Source of the DNA: a bacterium
Lineage (GTDB): Bacteria > JAJRZV01
Reading direction: 5' to 3'
Length of the DNA: 30,208 nucleotides
Assembly (NCBI GenBank): GCA_024275095.1
Contig: JAJRZV010000071.1
Span: 1 to 30,208, forward strand
The notes beneath the pieces are model-generated. The model did no database searches and was not told the origin of the DNA. It was given only the letters and a program-made list of their open reading frames with translations. The translations under genes were made by a program, and so were the position numbers. The first letter of the stretch is position 1; each line of letters opens with the position of its first letter. Shown in pieces: positions 22,388 to 30,208 of the stretch.

Positions 22388-24513
22388 GCGATCCCCACCA
22401 CGATTGTACCGGCACGAGGCTGTAAAGACAGCTCAATGTGTATCTGAGGTTTTGTGAAGTAGTAATATGCACTCACCCCCCCGCAAATCGTTGCCGCCGC
22501 GGCGAGGAAGTGGCCTGCCATATTGAAACCACTTGCAAGTTGTGCACGGTCTCTGGCTGTTGCCTTCCATTTTTCCATCTCGTTGGGAATTGTGGTGAGC
22601 CGGTAGCGGTTATTGGCATCGGCTGCGGAGGATGCGTAATGCCATGCAGCAAGGTAAAAGGACACGGCTCCGAGCAAGAGTCCGCCACCTGCAGAAGCCC
22701 ATATTGTCGCTGAGAGGCGTCGTTTCCTGAGAGCCTGTTGATACTCCACGCTGGCCTCAATAGGTGTGAAATCCAGCGCCATTTTTGCTGATTGGTACGG
22801 AAGGAGAGTGATTTTTTTCTCAACGGGCACGTACCCCTTTTTCTCGAACCTCAAGCGATGAGGACCAGCAGCAACATTTCGAAGCTGAAGAGGCGATGTG
22901 CCTGTTTTTGTGCCATCCAGAAACACAAGTGCTCCCGGAGGCCTGGTGGCAATGCTGATAGAGGCGGGATAGGGTGTGAGTGAGGCATGCACCCGTTTTC
23001 TTTCACCAGCGGCCACCCTTACCGTCATGGAAAGCGGCCGGTGAAATTCCCGGGGGTCCTTTATGAAAAGGGTGTGAGCTCCCTCTTTCACGGATATTGC
23101 AGATAGAGGAGAATTGCCTGCCAGAGCACCATCCACGTAAACGAGCGCTCCAGGCGGTTCCGTCTCTATGTCGAGAAAACTTGCTGTTTGCGATATCCCA
23201 CTTTTCAAAAACACCTTTTTCCCATTTTCTATAATTACTGTTTGTACTTTTTCCACCCCCCTGCTGTCGCTGAATGTCACGATATGAGTACCACCGGGCA
23301 GTTGTAGTCGACCTTTTTTGTCGGTTTGTATTCCATCTACCGTCACCCTGACAGCACCGGAGATGTCAAGTTCCAGCTGCCCTGAAAGAGGTGAGAGCAT
23401 TATGCTTATATTTGTTTCACGAGGAGCAATCACTGTTACACCCGGCGCATATCCGGGAAGGAAAACTTCCAGCAGGTGCGATTCCTCATCACCAATAGAA
23501 AAAACATGTGGTGAAGTACCTAAGAATTTTCCGTCCAGTAACAGGCGCGCTCCCGCGGGATGGGTGCTTACTTTCACGGTTCTTTGAACAGGCTCCATCG
23601 TTATTTTTACCGGAGTGACACGATCATTACGAACCGAAACAGTAAGACGTACGGTGTAATATCCTTCTTTAACAATGGTGAGGTGGTGAACCCCGGGTGC
23701 TACTCTTGAAATGGTAAGAGGGGTAAGGGAAGGCATACGACGTTCGTTGAAAAACACCACTGCACCGGGAGGCTCTGTTTCCACACGGATGTATCCATTC
23801 CCCTGGGGGAGCACACTCTGCACTGGCTGAAGCCTTACATGCTGGTGAACATGATATTGTTTTTTCGGTGGTTGAACATTCAGTTCGTAAGGCTCATAGC
23901 CTTCTCGACTTATGGTAATAACGTGGTTTCTGCCTTTTTCGAGTTTTATGTCAACGCGGCCTTTGCGGGGAGTAAAGTTACGTTTCCCTGTGCTTACAGA
24001 TGCATCGGCAGGGATCACGTCGAGTATAAGCAGAAAATAATTGTAAACCTGAAGAAAAGAGGTGGTTAAACGATCTACAAAAGCAGGAAGTTCATTTTCC
24101 AGCGAGGTGATGTCTGCCTGGGCCACGTGGTTCCAGGATGTGAAATTTCCGCCTGTGCACTCGAATATGCCACCTGCGAGAACATAGCGACCGTTTGCTC
24201 GGGCCAGAGTGGAAATCATCAAGGCATCTGCGCCTGTAGCCTTGCATTCTTCCACGCGGCATTTTATGTCTGCACACCCGGTGGTACTTATGCCGCTGCG
24301 CAGAAGTGCGCTTTTGATATACTGGCGCGGCAACATAACAAGCTCGTTTGTTGTTGAAAGATGTTGCTCTATTAACAGGCGCATGCGTACAGCCTGAGCT
24401 TCCACACCGGTGCTGCCCGGATATACATCCAGCAGCGCCACCCGGGGGGCTGCGGAAGCACCAGGCACCCAAACCGAAACAATCCCGGCCGCCAGCAGAA
24501 GTTTTATCTTCAT
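22381..24513 (-). CDS. PEGA-repeat envelope protein
   Basis: A 710-residue exported protein. A signal peptide (about 1-22, ending SAA) precedes a 150-residue domain (TGCADIKCRVEECKATGADALMI) that resembles the N-terminal domain of other delta-proteobacterial PEGA proteins. About six PEGA-like repeats follow, four clear ones centred on TEPPGAVVFF, THPAGARLLLDG, TEPPGALVYVDG and TRPPGALVFLDG. Near the end are two hydrophobic helices and a short strand ending in W. PEGA domains are thought to bind envelope or peptidoglycan-like surfaces. Start ATG 24513 overlaps the preceding gene by four bases; earlier in-frame ATGs lack ribosome binding sites. Confidence 0.85.
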   Translation of the reverse strand: MKIKLLLAAGIVSVWVPGASAAPRVALLDVYPGSTGVEAQAVRMRLLIEQHLSTTNELVMLPRQYIKSALLRSGISTTGCADIKCRVEECKATGADALMISTLARANGRYVLAGGIFECTGGNFTSWNHVAQADITSLENELPAFVDRLTTSFLQVYNYFLLILDVIPADASVSTGKRNFTPRKGRVDIKLEKGRNHVITISREGYEPYELNVQPPKKQYHVHQHVRLQPVQSVLPQGNGYIRVETEPPGAVVFFNERRMPSLTPLTISRVAPGVHHLTIVKEGYYTVRLTVSVRNDRVTPVKITMEPVQRTVKVSTHPAGARLLLDGKFLGTSPHVFSIGDEESHLLEVFLPGYAPGVTVIAPRETNISIMLSPLSGQLELDISGAVRVTVDGIQTDKKGRLQLPGGTHIVTFSDSRGVEKVQTVIIENGKKVFLKSGISQTASFLDIETEPPGALVYVDGALAGNSPLSAISVKEGAHTLFIKDPREFHRPLSMTVRVAAGERKRVHASLTPYPASISIATRPPGALVFLDGTKTGTSPLQLRNVAAGPHRLRFEKKGYVPVEKKITLLPYQSAKMALDFTPIEASVEYQQALRKRRLSATIWASAGGGLLLGAVSFYLAAWHYASSAADANNRYRLTTIPNEMEKWKATARDRAQLASGFNMAGHFLAAAATICGGVSAYYYFTKPQIHIELSLQPRAGTIVVGIAW

Positions 24514-25487
24514 TTGATGCACCTGAGAAAGCCTGTGCATGAATAGTATTCCTCTGCTGTGAGCGGACCTGCAAAGTACCATTTTCTCTTGCGCAGGTTT
24601 TTAAGGAGGTTTTGTATCTTTTCATGCTCTGGAACTCCACCTGCAGTGACAATGTTCTGAAGCTCGGCCCCGTAATACCCGAATATTTCTTTTAAATCTG
24701 TAACAAGGGCCTGTTCGGACCACCCGGGCGAAAGAAAAGCTTCTCCCTTCAGGTCTGTACGGTTGCTCGAAAGCACGAAGAATGCCCAGTGCAGTGTTCC
24801 ATAACCACCTGCAACAATTTCGCGGCCGATGGTGGAAGGGAGGGGGTCTGTAAGTTCTGCCCCCATAAATGCGTGCACGTATTTAATAGAATTTTTCTCC
24901 CGGAAAAAAAGTGATGGCGGCAAATCGGTGAGGTATCTGCGGGCTCTTACCGGAGGTGATTTCGTACCGCGTATCCAGTTGACAGCTTCCTCGATGCGAG
25001 CCTGCTGAATTTTCACCCGGAAAAATGAAGCAAGTTCGCGTGCCCACATGTATACACTGCGACCTTCTGCAGGCTGGAGACGACCACCCGGCGTGTCTTC
25101 TGAAAATGGATGTTTCTGGTTCATTATCCCTGCACTTGCTACAACCCTGCCTACCTCCTCCAGTACCGACGCTAGTTCCGCACCTTTCCAGCGCATATCG
25201 CGTAAATACGCCTCTGTAAAGCCATTTCGAAAGGTCAATGGCACTCTCACTCGCGGAGTCACCACTTCCATAAATTCACCTTGAGACCGGAGATTTAAAA
25301 GGGCTGCAGGGCCTGGAATTTCCTGCGAAAGAGTTGAAAGCGCTCGTGAAGGTACAGATGCGGGCCACACTCCAGCCTCGCGCGTGTCTATAAGGATTAC
25401 ATCGTATCCTTTGTGAGAAAGCAATGTAGCTGCGAGCCAGCCTTCCAGGCCCGCAGCTACAACACATACATCACAGTACGGGCTCAC
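24510..25487 (-). CDS. FAD/NAD-binding-like protein with degenerate dinucleotide motif
   Basis: A 325-residue protein whose N-terminus (CDVCVVAAGLEGWLAATLL, then DVILID) has the strand-turn-helix of a Rossmann FAD-binding domain, but GxGxxG has become AxGxEG. The remainder has no motif I recognise; GGYGTLHWAFFVL and FSEDTPGGRL are notable. It may be a relative of FAD-dependent oxidoreductases or phytoene-desaturase-like proteins that has lost the cofactor. No signal peptide is present, so it is probably cytoplasmic. It overlaps the MBL gene and the PEGA gene by four bases each, so it is translated together with them. Confidence 0.5.
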   Translation of the reverse strand: MSPYCDVCVVAAGLEGWLAATLLSHKGYDVILIDTREAGVWPASVPSRALSTLSQEIPGPAALLNLRSQGEFMEVVTPRVRVPLTFRNGFTEAYLRDMRWKGAELASVLEEVGRVVASAGIMNQKHPFSEDTPGGRLQPAEGRSVYMWARELASFFRVKIQQARIEEAVNWIRGTKSPPVRARRYLTDLPPSLFFREKNSIKYVHAFMGAELTDPLPSTIGREIVAGGYGTLHWAFFVLSSNRTDLKGEAFLSPGWSEQALVTDLKEIFGYYGAELQNIVTAGGVPEHEKIQNLLKNLRKRKWYFAGPLTAEEYYSCTGFLRCIK

Positions 25488-26170
25488 TCGAGGGTATAAC
25501 TCTCGCCGGGATTCAGAATAATGACCTCTGCTTTTCCACCCACAAGATTTTTAAACTGCTGAGGATCCTGTTTGATCACGTCGAAGGTGTTGTAATGCAT
25601 TGGAATCACCTTTTTGGGTTTCAGAAATTCTACTGCGCGTGCGGCATCTTCCACGCCCATGGTGAAGTTGCTCCCGATGGGGAGCAGTGCGAGGTCCAGT
25701 TCCTCGAGTTCTCCAATGAGTTTCATGTCGAAGAATAATGCTGTGTCACCTGCGTGGTAGATTTTTTTGCCACCCATACCGATGACAAAACCGCACGGGC
25801 TACCACCCGGGACAAGATTGCCTCCATCCACGATAGTGGATGCGTGATGGGCGACTGTCAGGCGGAGAGTACCCCACGGAAAAGAGTGTGTTCCTCCCAG
25901 ATGCATGGGATGACCGTCCGTGCCCTTGCCCTGGCAGTAGCCAACGACTTCGAAGACCGAGATGACCGGAGCGTCGTTGTTTTTGGCGATTTCCACGGCG
26001 TTACCCAGATGGTCAAAGTGTCCGTGGGTGACGAGCACAGCATTTACCTTTACGTCTGAGGGTTGAACTTTTGCCAGAGGATTGTCCGAGAGAAACGGGT
26101 CAATGATGATGCGGTGATTCCCGTCATCGAGAATGAAACAGGCGTGTCCCTGATATTCTACTTTCACCAT
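25484..26170 (-). CDS. UPF0173 metal-dependent hydrolase (MBL fold)
   Basis: A 228-residue metallo-beta-lactamase-fold protein. The two-zinc HxHxDH motif is THGHFDHLG; more ligands are in AHHAS, YHAGDTALF and IPMHYNTF. The length and the opening VKVEYQGHACFIL match the UPF0173 (YtkL-like) family. It is cytoplasmic and its substrate is unknown. GAGGAGGTG precedes the ATG by six bases. A 60-base gap separates it from the upstream DUF523 gene, the largest gap in this part of the run. Confidence 0.94.
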   Translation of the reverse strand: MVKVEYQGHACFILDDGNHRIIIDPFLSDNPLAKVQPSDVKVNAVLVTHGHFDHLGNAVEIAKNNDAPVISVFEVVGYCQGKGTDGHPMHLGGTHSFPWGTLRLTVAHHASTIVDGGNLVPGGSPCGFVIGMGGKKIYHAGDTALFFDMKLIGELEELDLALLPIGSNFTMGVEDAARAVEFLKPKKVIPMHYNTFDVIKQDPQQFKNLVGGKAEVIILNPGESYTLE

Positions 26171-26230
26171 GATTCCACCTCCTCACGAGATGTTTATATT
26201 TTTCTACTTTACGTGCACACGTTCAAACAA

Positions 26231-26716
26231 TTACCCCTGCATCATCAATAATGAGTTCTCATTGGATATCACCCTGATGCCTACTTTCTCCAGTACCACT
26301 GTAAACACGCCTTTTCCTGCATGAGCGTTTCCTTCAATGTTTACGCGTTCCACTCCACACGAGGGACTGCCTTCTTTAAGAACTGCTCCCGTCACCTCCA
26401 CGCCGCGGATGAGGTCAAGCGCTGCCCTTGCACCCATGATGAAGTGAGCCGTGACATCGTCGTGTTCGGTTACCACGCGGGCATTGCCTTTGATGACCGC
26501 TTCGCCGTCACCGCCCACAAACCACGCCTGGTGCCGTGGCACTCCGAAGCCGGCGAGCACCTCCGGACACACGGGCACGAAAGGGTAATTTCTCACGTAA
26601 TTGAGCACACGCGAGGAAAAAGCATGCCTCCCGTTATATCGACATGGCACGCCCAGCAGGCACGCACTGACGATAATTACGCCGGGTTTACCAGAGCCTC
26701 GCTTTCTTTCAACCAC
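26231..26716 (-). CDS. DUF523 family protein (TudS-like)
   Basis: A 161-residue protein with the family's SACLLGVPCRYNG start, PVCPEVLAGFGVPR and KEGSPSCG motifs. The conserved cysteines in these motifs fit a [4Fe-4S] cluster, as described for TudS thiouracil desulfidase, a member of DUF523. Desulfuration of thiolated nucleobases is a reasonable hypothesis, not a proven role here. The only in-frame start is GTG 26716, giving a 40-base overlap with purN and an N-terminal extension of about 12 residues. Confidence 0.9.
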   Translation of the reverse strand: MVERKRGSGKPGVIIVSACLLGVPCRYNGRHAFSSRVLNYVRNYPFVPVCPEVLAGFGVPRHQAWFVGGDGEAVIKGNARVVTEHDDVTAHFIMGARAALDLIRGVEVTGAVLKEGSPSCGVERVNIEGNAHAGKGVFTVVLEKVGIRVISNENSLLMMQG

Positions 26717-27330
26717 TGCACACCCTCTATGTAAACTTTGCGGCCTTCAACCTTGATGCGGCCTTCAGCAAAAAATTTCACGGCTTTACGATAAATTACA
26801 TGTTCATACTTTAAGATTCGCTGCGCAAGGGTTTCTTCGCTGTCGTCAGGGAAGACAGGTACGGCCGCCTGGATGATAACGGGACCTGTATCCACCCCTT
26901 CATCTACGAAGTGAACGGTGCACCCGGAAAAACGCACGCCATAATCAACCGCCTGTCTCTGGCCGTGGAGACCTGGAAAGGAAGGCAGTAGTGCCGGATG
27001 AATGTTCATGATTTTCAGCGGAAAGCGTTGCACAAAAGCAGCCGAAAGTATGCGCATGTAACCTGCAAGACATATGAGGTCGATTTTCCTTTTCTCAATT
27101 TCGTCGGCCACATGCATGTCGAATTCTTCGCGGGACGAGAAACCCTTGGGGTTGATGTAGAGCGCTTCAACGCCCGCTTTGCGTGCACGCTCGAGAGCAA
27201 AAGCCTGCTCCTTGTCGCTGATGACCACTGCCACATCGCCGGGAATTTCACCTTCACGGCAACCGTCAAGAATGGCCTGGAGGTTTGTTCCCCGGCCGGA
27301 GGCAAGCACTGCGATACGAATCTTCTTCAT
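26677..27330 (-). CDS. purN: Phosphoribosylglycinamide formyltransferase
   Basis: Formylates GAR in purine synthesis using 10-formyltetrahydrofolate. The motifs are VLASGRGTNLQAILDG, NIHPALLPSFPG (catalytic Asn and His) and VHFVDEGVDTGPVI (catalytic Asp). I chose ATG 27330, giving 217 residues, which overlaps the purM stop by four bases; an upstream in-frame ATG at 27390 would add 20 residues and lies inside purM. It overlaps the DUF523 gene by 40 bases. Confidence 0.97.
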   Translation of the reverse strand: MKKIRIAVLASGRGTNLQAILDGCREGEIPGDVAVVISDKEQAFALERARKAGVEALYINPKGFSSREEFDMHVADEIEKRKIDLICLAGYMRILSAAFVQRFPLKIMNIHPALLPSFPGLHGQRQAVDYGVRFSGCTVHFVDEGVDTGPVIIQAAVPVFPDDSEETLAQRILKYEHVIYRKAVKFFAEGRIKVEGRKVYIEGVQWLKESEALVNPA

Positions 27331-28349
27331 AAAATTCTCACCCCCCTCCCTTTCGTTACTTCCCCTATGAACCGGGCCTGCCATCGGCACATTTTGAGAA
27401 GTTTTTCAACATGTCCTGCGCGGGCTTTTTTCACGAATGCAATGAAGCCAACCCCCATGTTGAAGGTGCGGAACATCTCTTCTTCGTCTATCTGGCCGAT
27501 TTCCTGGATGACCCGGAACGCCCGTGGAACAGTCCATGCTTTTTTGTGTATTTCCACTCTAAATCCGCGCGGCAACACACGTGGTATGTTTTCGTAAAAA
27601 CCGCCTCCTGTAATGTGTACAAACGCCGATGCTGAGCGATTTTTCATGAGAGTCAATGCTTCTTTTACGTAAATGCGGGTGGGCTTGAGCAACACTTGTG
27701 CTACTGTTTGTTTAGAGCGGGGGAAAGGGTCGGAAATTCGGAGATTTTTTGTTTTAAAAAGGAGCTTTCGAAGAAGTGAGTAACCGTTGGAGTGAAACCC
27801 GGAAGAATGGAACCCGAGCACCAGATCACCTTCTTCCACGGGGGGCACCCGCCTGAGTTCACCTTCATCGGCAATGCCTATACAGAATCCGGCCAGCTCC
27901 ACCCGGCCTTCTTCGTAAAAGTCGGGCATCTCAGCGGTTTCTCCTCCTGCAAGTGCACAGCCAGCAAGACGACAGCCCTTTATGATTCCTTTCATTACGT
28001 CGGTGAAAATTTTTTCGTCCAGTTTGGCTGTGGAAAAGTAGTCCAGAAAGAGCACGGGTCTTGCAAAAGCACAAACCACATCGTTGACATTCATGGCTAC
28101 CAGATCAACACCCACTCCTCGAAAATCACCGGCCATGCGCGCGACGTCGAGTTTTGTACCCACCCCGTCACACGAGGCAACTATCACCGGTCGCTTGATG
28201 TTCTTGCCGGGCGTGTATGCAGAAGCAAATGGTCCGATGCCTGTGAGGGTTTTTCCAACGGAAGGGGAGGTTTTTAATCTCTTGAGGTGTCCGACGAGCC
28301 GGGCAGCCTGCTGCGTATCCACGCCGCTGTTTTTATACGTAATTCCCAT
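27327..28349 (-). CDS. purM: Phosphoribosylformylglycinamidine cyclo-ligase
   Basis: AIR synthetase of purine synthesis. MGITYKNSGVDTQQAARLVG is the expected N-terminus, followed by the nucleotide-binding SCDGVGTKLDVARMAG and the GGETAEMPDFY motif. Length is about 340 residues. I chose ATG 28349 from the conserved start MGITYK; a TTG at 28367 is in frame. No strong Shine-Dalgarno is visible. It is coupled to purN by a four-base overlap and lies 55 bases after the TPR lipoprotein gene. Confidence 0.96.
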   Translation of the reverse strand: MGITYKNSGVDTQQAARLVGHLKRLKTSPSVGKTLTGIGPFASAYTPGKNIKRPVIVASCDGVGTKLDVARMAGDFRGVGVDLVAMNVNDVVCAFARPVLFLDYFSTAKLDEKIFTDVMKGIIKGCRLAGCALAGGETAEMPDFYEEGRVELAGFCIGIADEGELRRVPPVEEGDLVLGFHSSGFHSNGYSLLRKLLFKTKNLRISDPFPRSKQTVAQVLLKPTRIYVKEALTLMKNRSASAFVHITGGGFYENIPRVLPRGFRVEIHKKAWTVPRAFRVIQEIGQIDEEEMFRTFNMGVGFIAFVKKARAGHVEKLLKMCRWQARFIGEVTKGRGVRIL

Positions 28350-28404
28350 GAACAGGGATTCTACCAATATTGTGCGGCCTTTTCAGCCTGAAAGCGCTTT
28401 CCGT

Positions 28405-30183
28405 TCAGGGTGGAGATGAAGTCGAAAAACCCTGTCTGACAGCGTTTATAAGGTCCTGGAGCAGATCCACGGTGAACGCGTTGATTTCACACAGGTCCGG
28501 CCGGTGGAATCCCACATCGGGGGTAACTGCCCGACCGCATACGGATTCCTTTTGAGGATTGAGGTTGTAATAGTTGATATACAGCAGCCTGCCGAAATCC
28601 GGGCTCTGCCAGGCAATGTAGGGAATATCTGAATCCAGCCCATCGGCAGAAATGGGGGCAGGATAGCGCGCACCCGTGATTTCCGAAGCATAAGAGTACG
28701 GTCCAACAAAGTGGGGACTATCCGTTGCCGTACCGGTGAGACACAGAAGATACATCATTTCAGCATCCAGGGAATAAGAAGGACACTCCCATTCAAACAC
28801 GAGCGTATCCTTCGAAGGATCGCTCTCGTCTGTCCACGCGGGAAGCAGTGCCCTTATGGGGGTTGGCTCACGCAGAAAAGTGCCCAGGTCAAGCTCGAAA
28901 ATATCCCCGATTACCACCGTAATAATACCCTGGAGCATCTTGACGGAAAGCGTACCCGGATCCAGAAACGAGCGGATGAACTCCACGGTAGAAGGATCCT
29001 CTATTCCCTCTATCATCATATCGAGTATTGCATCAAACATTCCTGACGCGAGAACAGTGTAGGCGACCACGGCCAGAATGGGGGCAATATCATTGACCCA
29101 GCTAATGCGCACGGAAGAGTCCCCAGAAAGGTTTTGTTCAATGTGTTGCAATGAATCGAGAAAGTTTGGAGGCAGTTCCACTTCGTACTTCACGAATTCG
29201 CCGTCCCTGACCCCTGGCATGAGAAGAGTGTTTTCCTTGTTCGGATCGTATGCCAGTACATCATCGTCCTGTGGATCAGTTTCGCTGAAGATGTATTGTA
29301 GACTCAAGCGGGCTTTTGCGAAAGCCTCTTGCATCCAGTTTGCAGCGTCGGTAAGAAGGGCCTTGCCTTCTGAAGGTTCGAAGTCCAGCAGATGCGGTTC
29401 ACTGTTGAGAATCACCGCGATAAGGTTTCGAATGGCATCCACAGAGTTTGTGGCAAGACGGTTTGACCAGTCGGAACTGTTCACGTAGTTGAGCACGGTG
29501 GTAACTGTTGAAAGTGAAATTTGGTAATCCGGTGACAGAACGATTTTCAGTAAAGCATCCAGCAACCTGAGAATAAAATCGATAAAATACACCTCTCCGA
29601 GGTCGTATTCCCCTGAAAGGTCCATCTTGAAATATACAACTCCAGCGAGATTGATTTCGTAAATAAAGTCTTCCAGGTAAAAATTCAGGGAACCCTGTTT
29701 CTCTATCAGGCTCAGGTTCTCTACTGTGTATTCAATGAAGGAGAGGAGGTTGCCGCTTAAAAGGGAAAACAGCAGCAAGTTCAACCCACTCCGGTCTCTC
29801 CCCCACGTCACGCTTTCGGGATACACTCCTTCGCTCTGGGGAGCAAGTGCAGGTGATTGAGAAGGCGTGCTTTCCACGAGGTCTCCAAGCCCCACTGTAC
29901 TGAGCAGGTTGATAAGCTGGATCATAAGTTCATTTAATTCATTGATTTTGTCGAAGATGCTGGCCAGTATAAAGCCGAAATTGGCATTGGGATTATCGGG
30001 ATCGAGGTCAAGCGCTTCCCGGAACTTGTCCATTGCTTTTCTGAAGTCATTGGCTTTCAGCGCGTTTTTTCCTGCATCTATCCGCTCCTGCACCCGTACT
30101 GAAAGCGGAGAAGTCGTATTACAAGAAAGTATAAAAATCAGAAGTATTACCCCACAAAATCGAAGGTATTTTAATTTTCTCAC
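28405..30183 (-). CDS. Large lipoprotein with N-terminal TPR repeat
   Basis: A 592-residue protein. The signal ends FILSC (C21). A tetratricopeptide-like repeat (ERIDAGKNALKANDFRKAM, then DKFREALDLDPDNPNANFG, about 33-70) follows. The remainder is rich in long hydrophobic-helical segments (about 150-290 and 370-450) and ends in a domain with cysteines near ECPS, YLLCL and SVCG. I recognise no family for this part. The start is a GTG at 30183 with no ribosome binding site and only 25 bases of window upstream, so the true start could lie beyond the edge. It reads in the same direction as purM but may be a separate unit. Confidence 0.7.
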   Translation of the reverse strand: MRKLKYLRFCGVILLIFILSCNTTSPLSVRVQERIDAGKNALKANDFRKAMDKFREALDLDPDNPNANFGFILASIFDKINELNELMIQLINLLSTVGLGDLVESTPSQSPALAPQSEGVYPESVTWGRDRSGLNLLLFSLLSGNLLSFIEYTVENLSLIEKQGSLNFYLEDFIYEINLAGVVYFKMDLSGEYDLGEVYFIDFILRLLDALLKIVLSPDYQISLSTVTTVLNYVNSSDWSNRLATNSVDAIRNLIAVILNSEPHLLDFEPSEGKALLTDAANWMQEAFAKARLSLQYIFSETDPQDDDVLAYDPNKENTLLMPGVRDGEFVKYEVELPPNFLDSLQHIEQNLSGDSSVRISWVNDIAPILAVVAYTVLASGMFDAILDMMIEGIEDPSTVEFIRSFLDPGTLSVKMLQGIITVVIGDIFELDLGTFLREPTPIRALLPAWTDESDPSKDTLVFEWECPSYSLDAEMMYLLCLTGTATDSPHFVGPYSYASEITGARYPAPISADGLDSDIPYIAWQSPDFGRLLYINYYNLNPQKESVCGRAVTPDVGFHRPDLCEINAFTVDLLQDLINAVRQGFSTSSPP

Positions 30184-30208
30184 AAATTTTATTTTGTATT
30201 AAATTGAA

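Noticed and set aside
27331-27390. Longer purN start at 27390
   Set aside because: Lies inside purM; the conserved N-terminus begins at 27330, which overlaps the purM stop in the usual way.
1-30208. tRNA, rRNA or CRISPR arrays
   Set aside because: No cloverleaf-like, rRNA-like or regularly spaced repeat sequence was recognised by eye; a dedicated scan was not possible.

Overview
The window looks like a chromosomal segment of a Gram-negative, anaerobically respiring, possibly thermophilic bacterium. Supporting signs are several lipoprotein signals, Tat genes, a PEGA-repeat envelope protein, a MopX-type metal-binding repeat lipoprotein, about 29 c-type haem sites in one operon, and an aminopropyltransferase resembling the Thermus/ACL5 long-polyamine type. 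The style recalls Desulfobacterota/Myxococcota or a related deep lineage, but I cannot place it more closely from sequence alone. No tRNA, rRNA or CRISPR array was seen.

Layout. 1-402: a stretch with no recognisable gene, then a promoter-leader-terminator arrangement in front of speD. 403-1723: speD-speE polyamine genes, overlapping. 1866-8896: a strong promoter followed by six tightly packed plus-strand genes: an 8-haem cytochrome c, a Tat-exported four-cluster Fe-S protein, an NrfD-like membrane protein, a Rieske protein, a cytochrome b, a 9-haem cytochrome c and a 12-haem NapC-like cytochrome c. That is seven products counting the first cytochrome. It is the most unusual part of the window, because it joins a Cbc/Qrc/ACIII-type Fe-S/NrfD module with a bc-type Rieske/cytochrome b module, and the cytochrome b has lost one haem-ligand histidine and the PEWY motif.

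8899-13385 (minus): hisB-hisH-hisA-hisF-hisIE, then a HIT-family protein and a cyclase-family lipoprotein. 13453-14681 (plus): two adjacent DUF4230 membrane-anchored proteins. 14657-16032 (minus): a small coiled-coil membrane protein, TatA/B and TatC. The Tat system fits the twin-arginine signals on the Fe-S and Rieske proteins.

16045-17774: a decayed zone with GC-rich hairpins, a truncated and frameshifted lnt pseudogene, an IS1634-like transposase remnant and about 500 bp with no gene. 17775-19694 (plus): a phosphate transporter accessory protein (DUF47) and Pit.

19734-30183 (minus): a long run of nearly contiguous genes: a TPR lipoprotein, purM, purN, a DUF523/TudS-like protein, an MBL-fold hydrolase, a degenerate FAD/NAD-binding-like protein, a PEGA-repeat protein, a MopX/beta-propeller lipoprotein and a DUF4855 lipoprotein. 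The last four to five probably form an envelope or extracellular function, but its nature is unknown.
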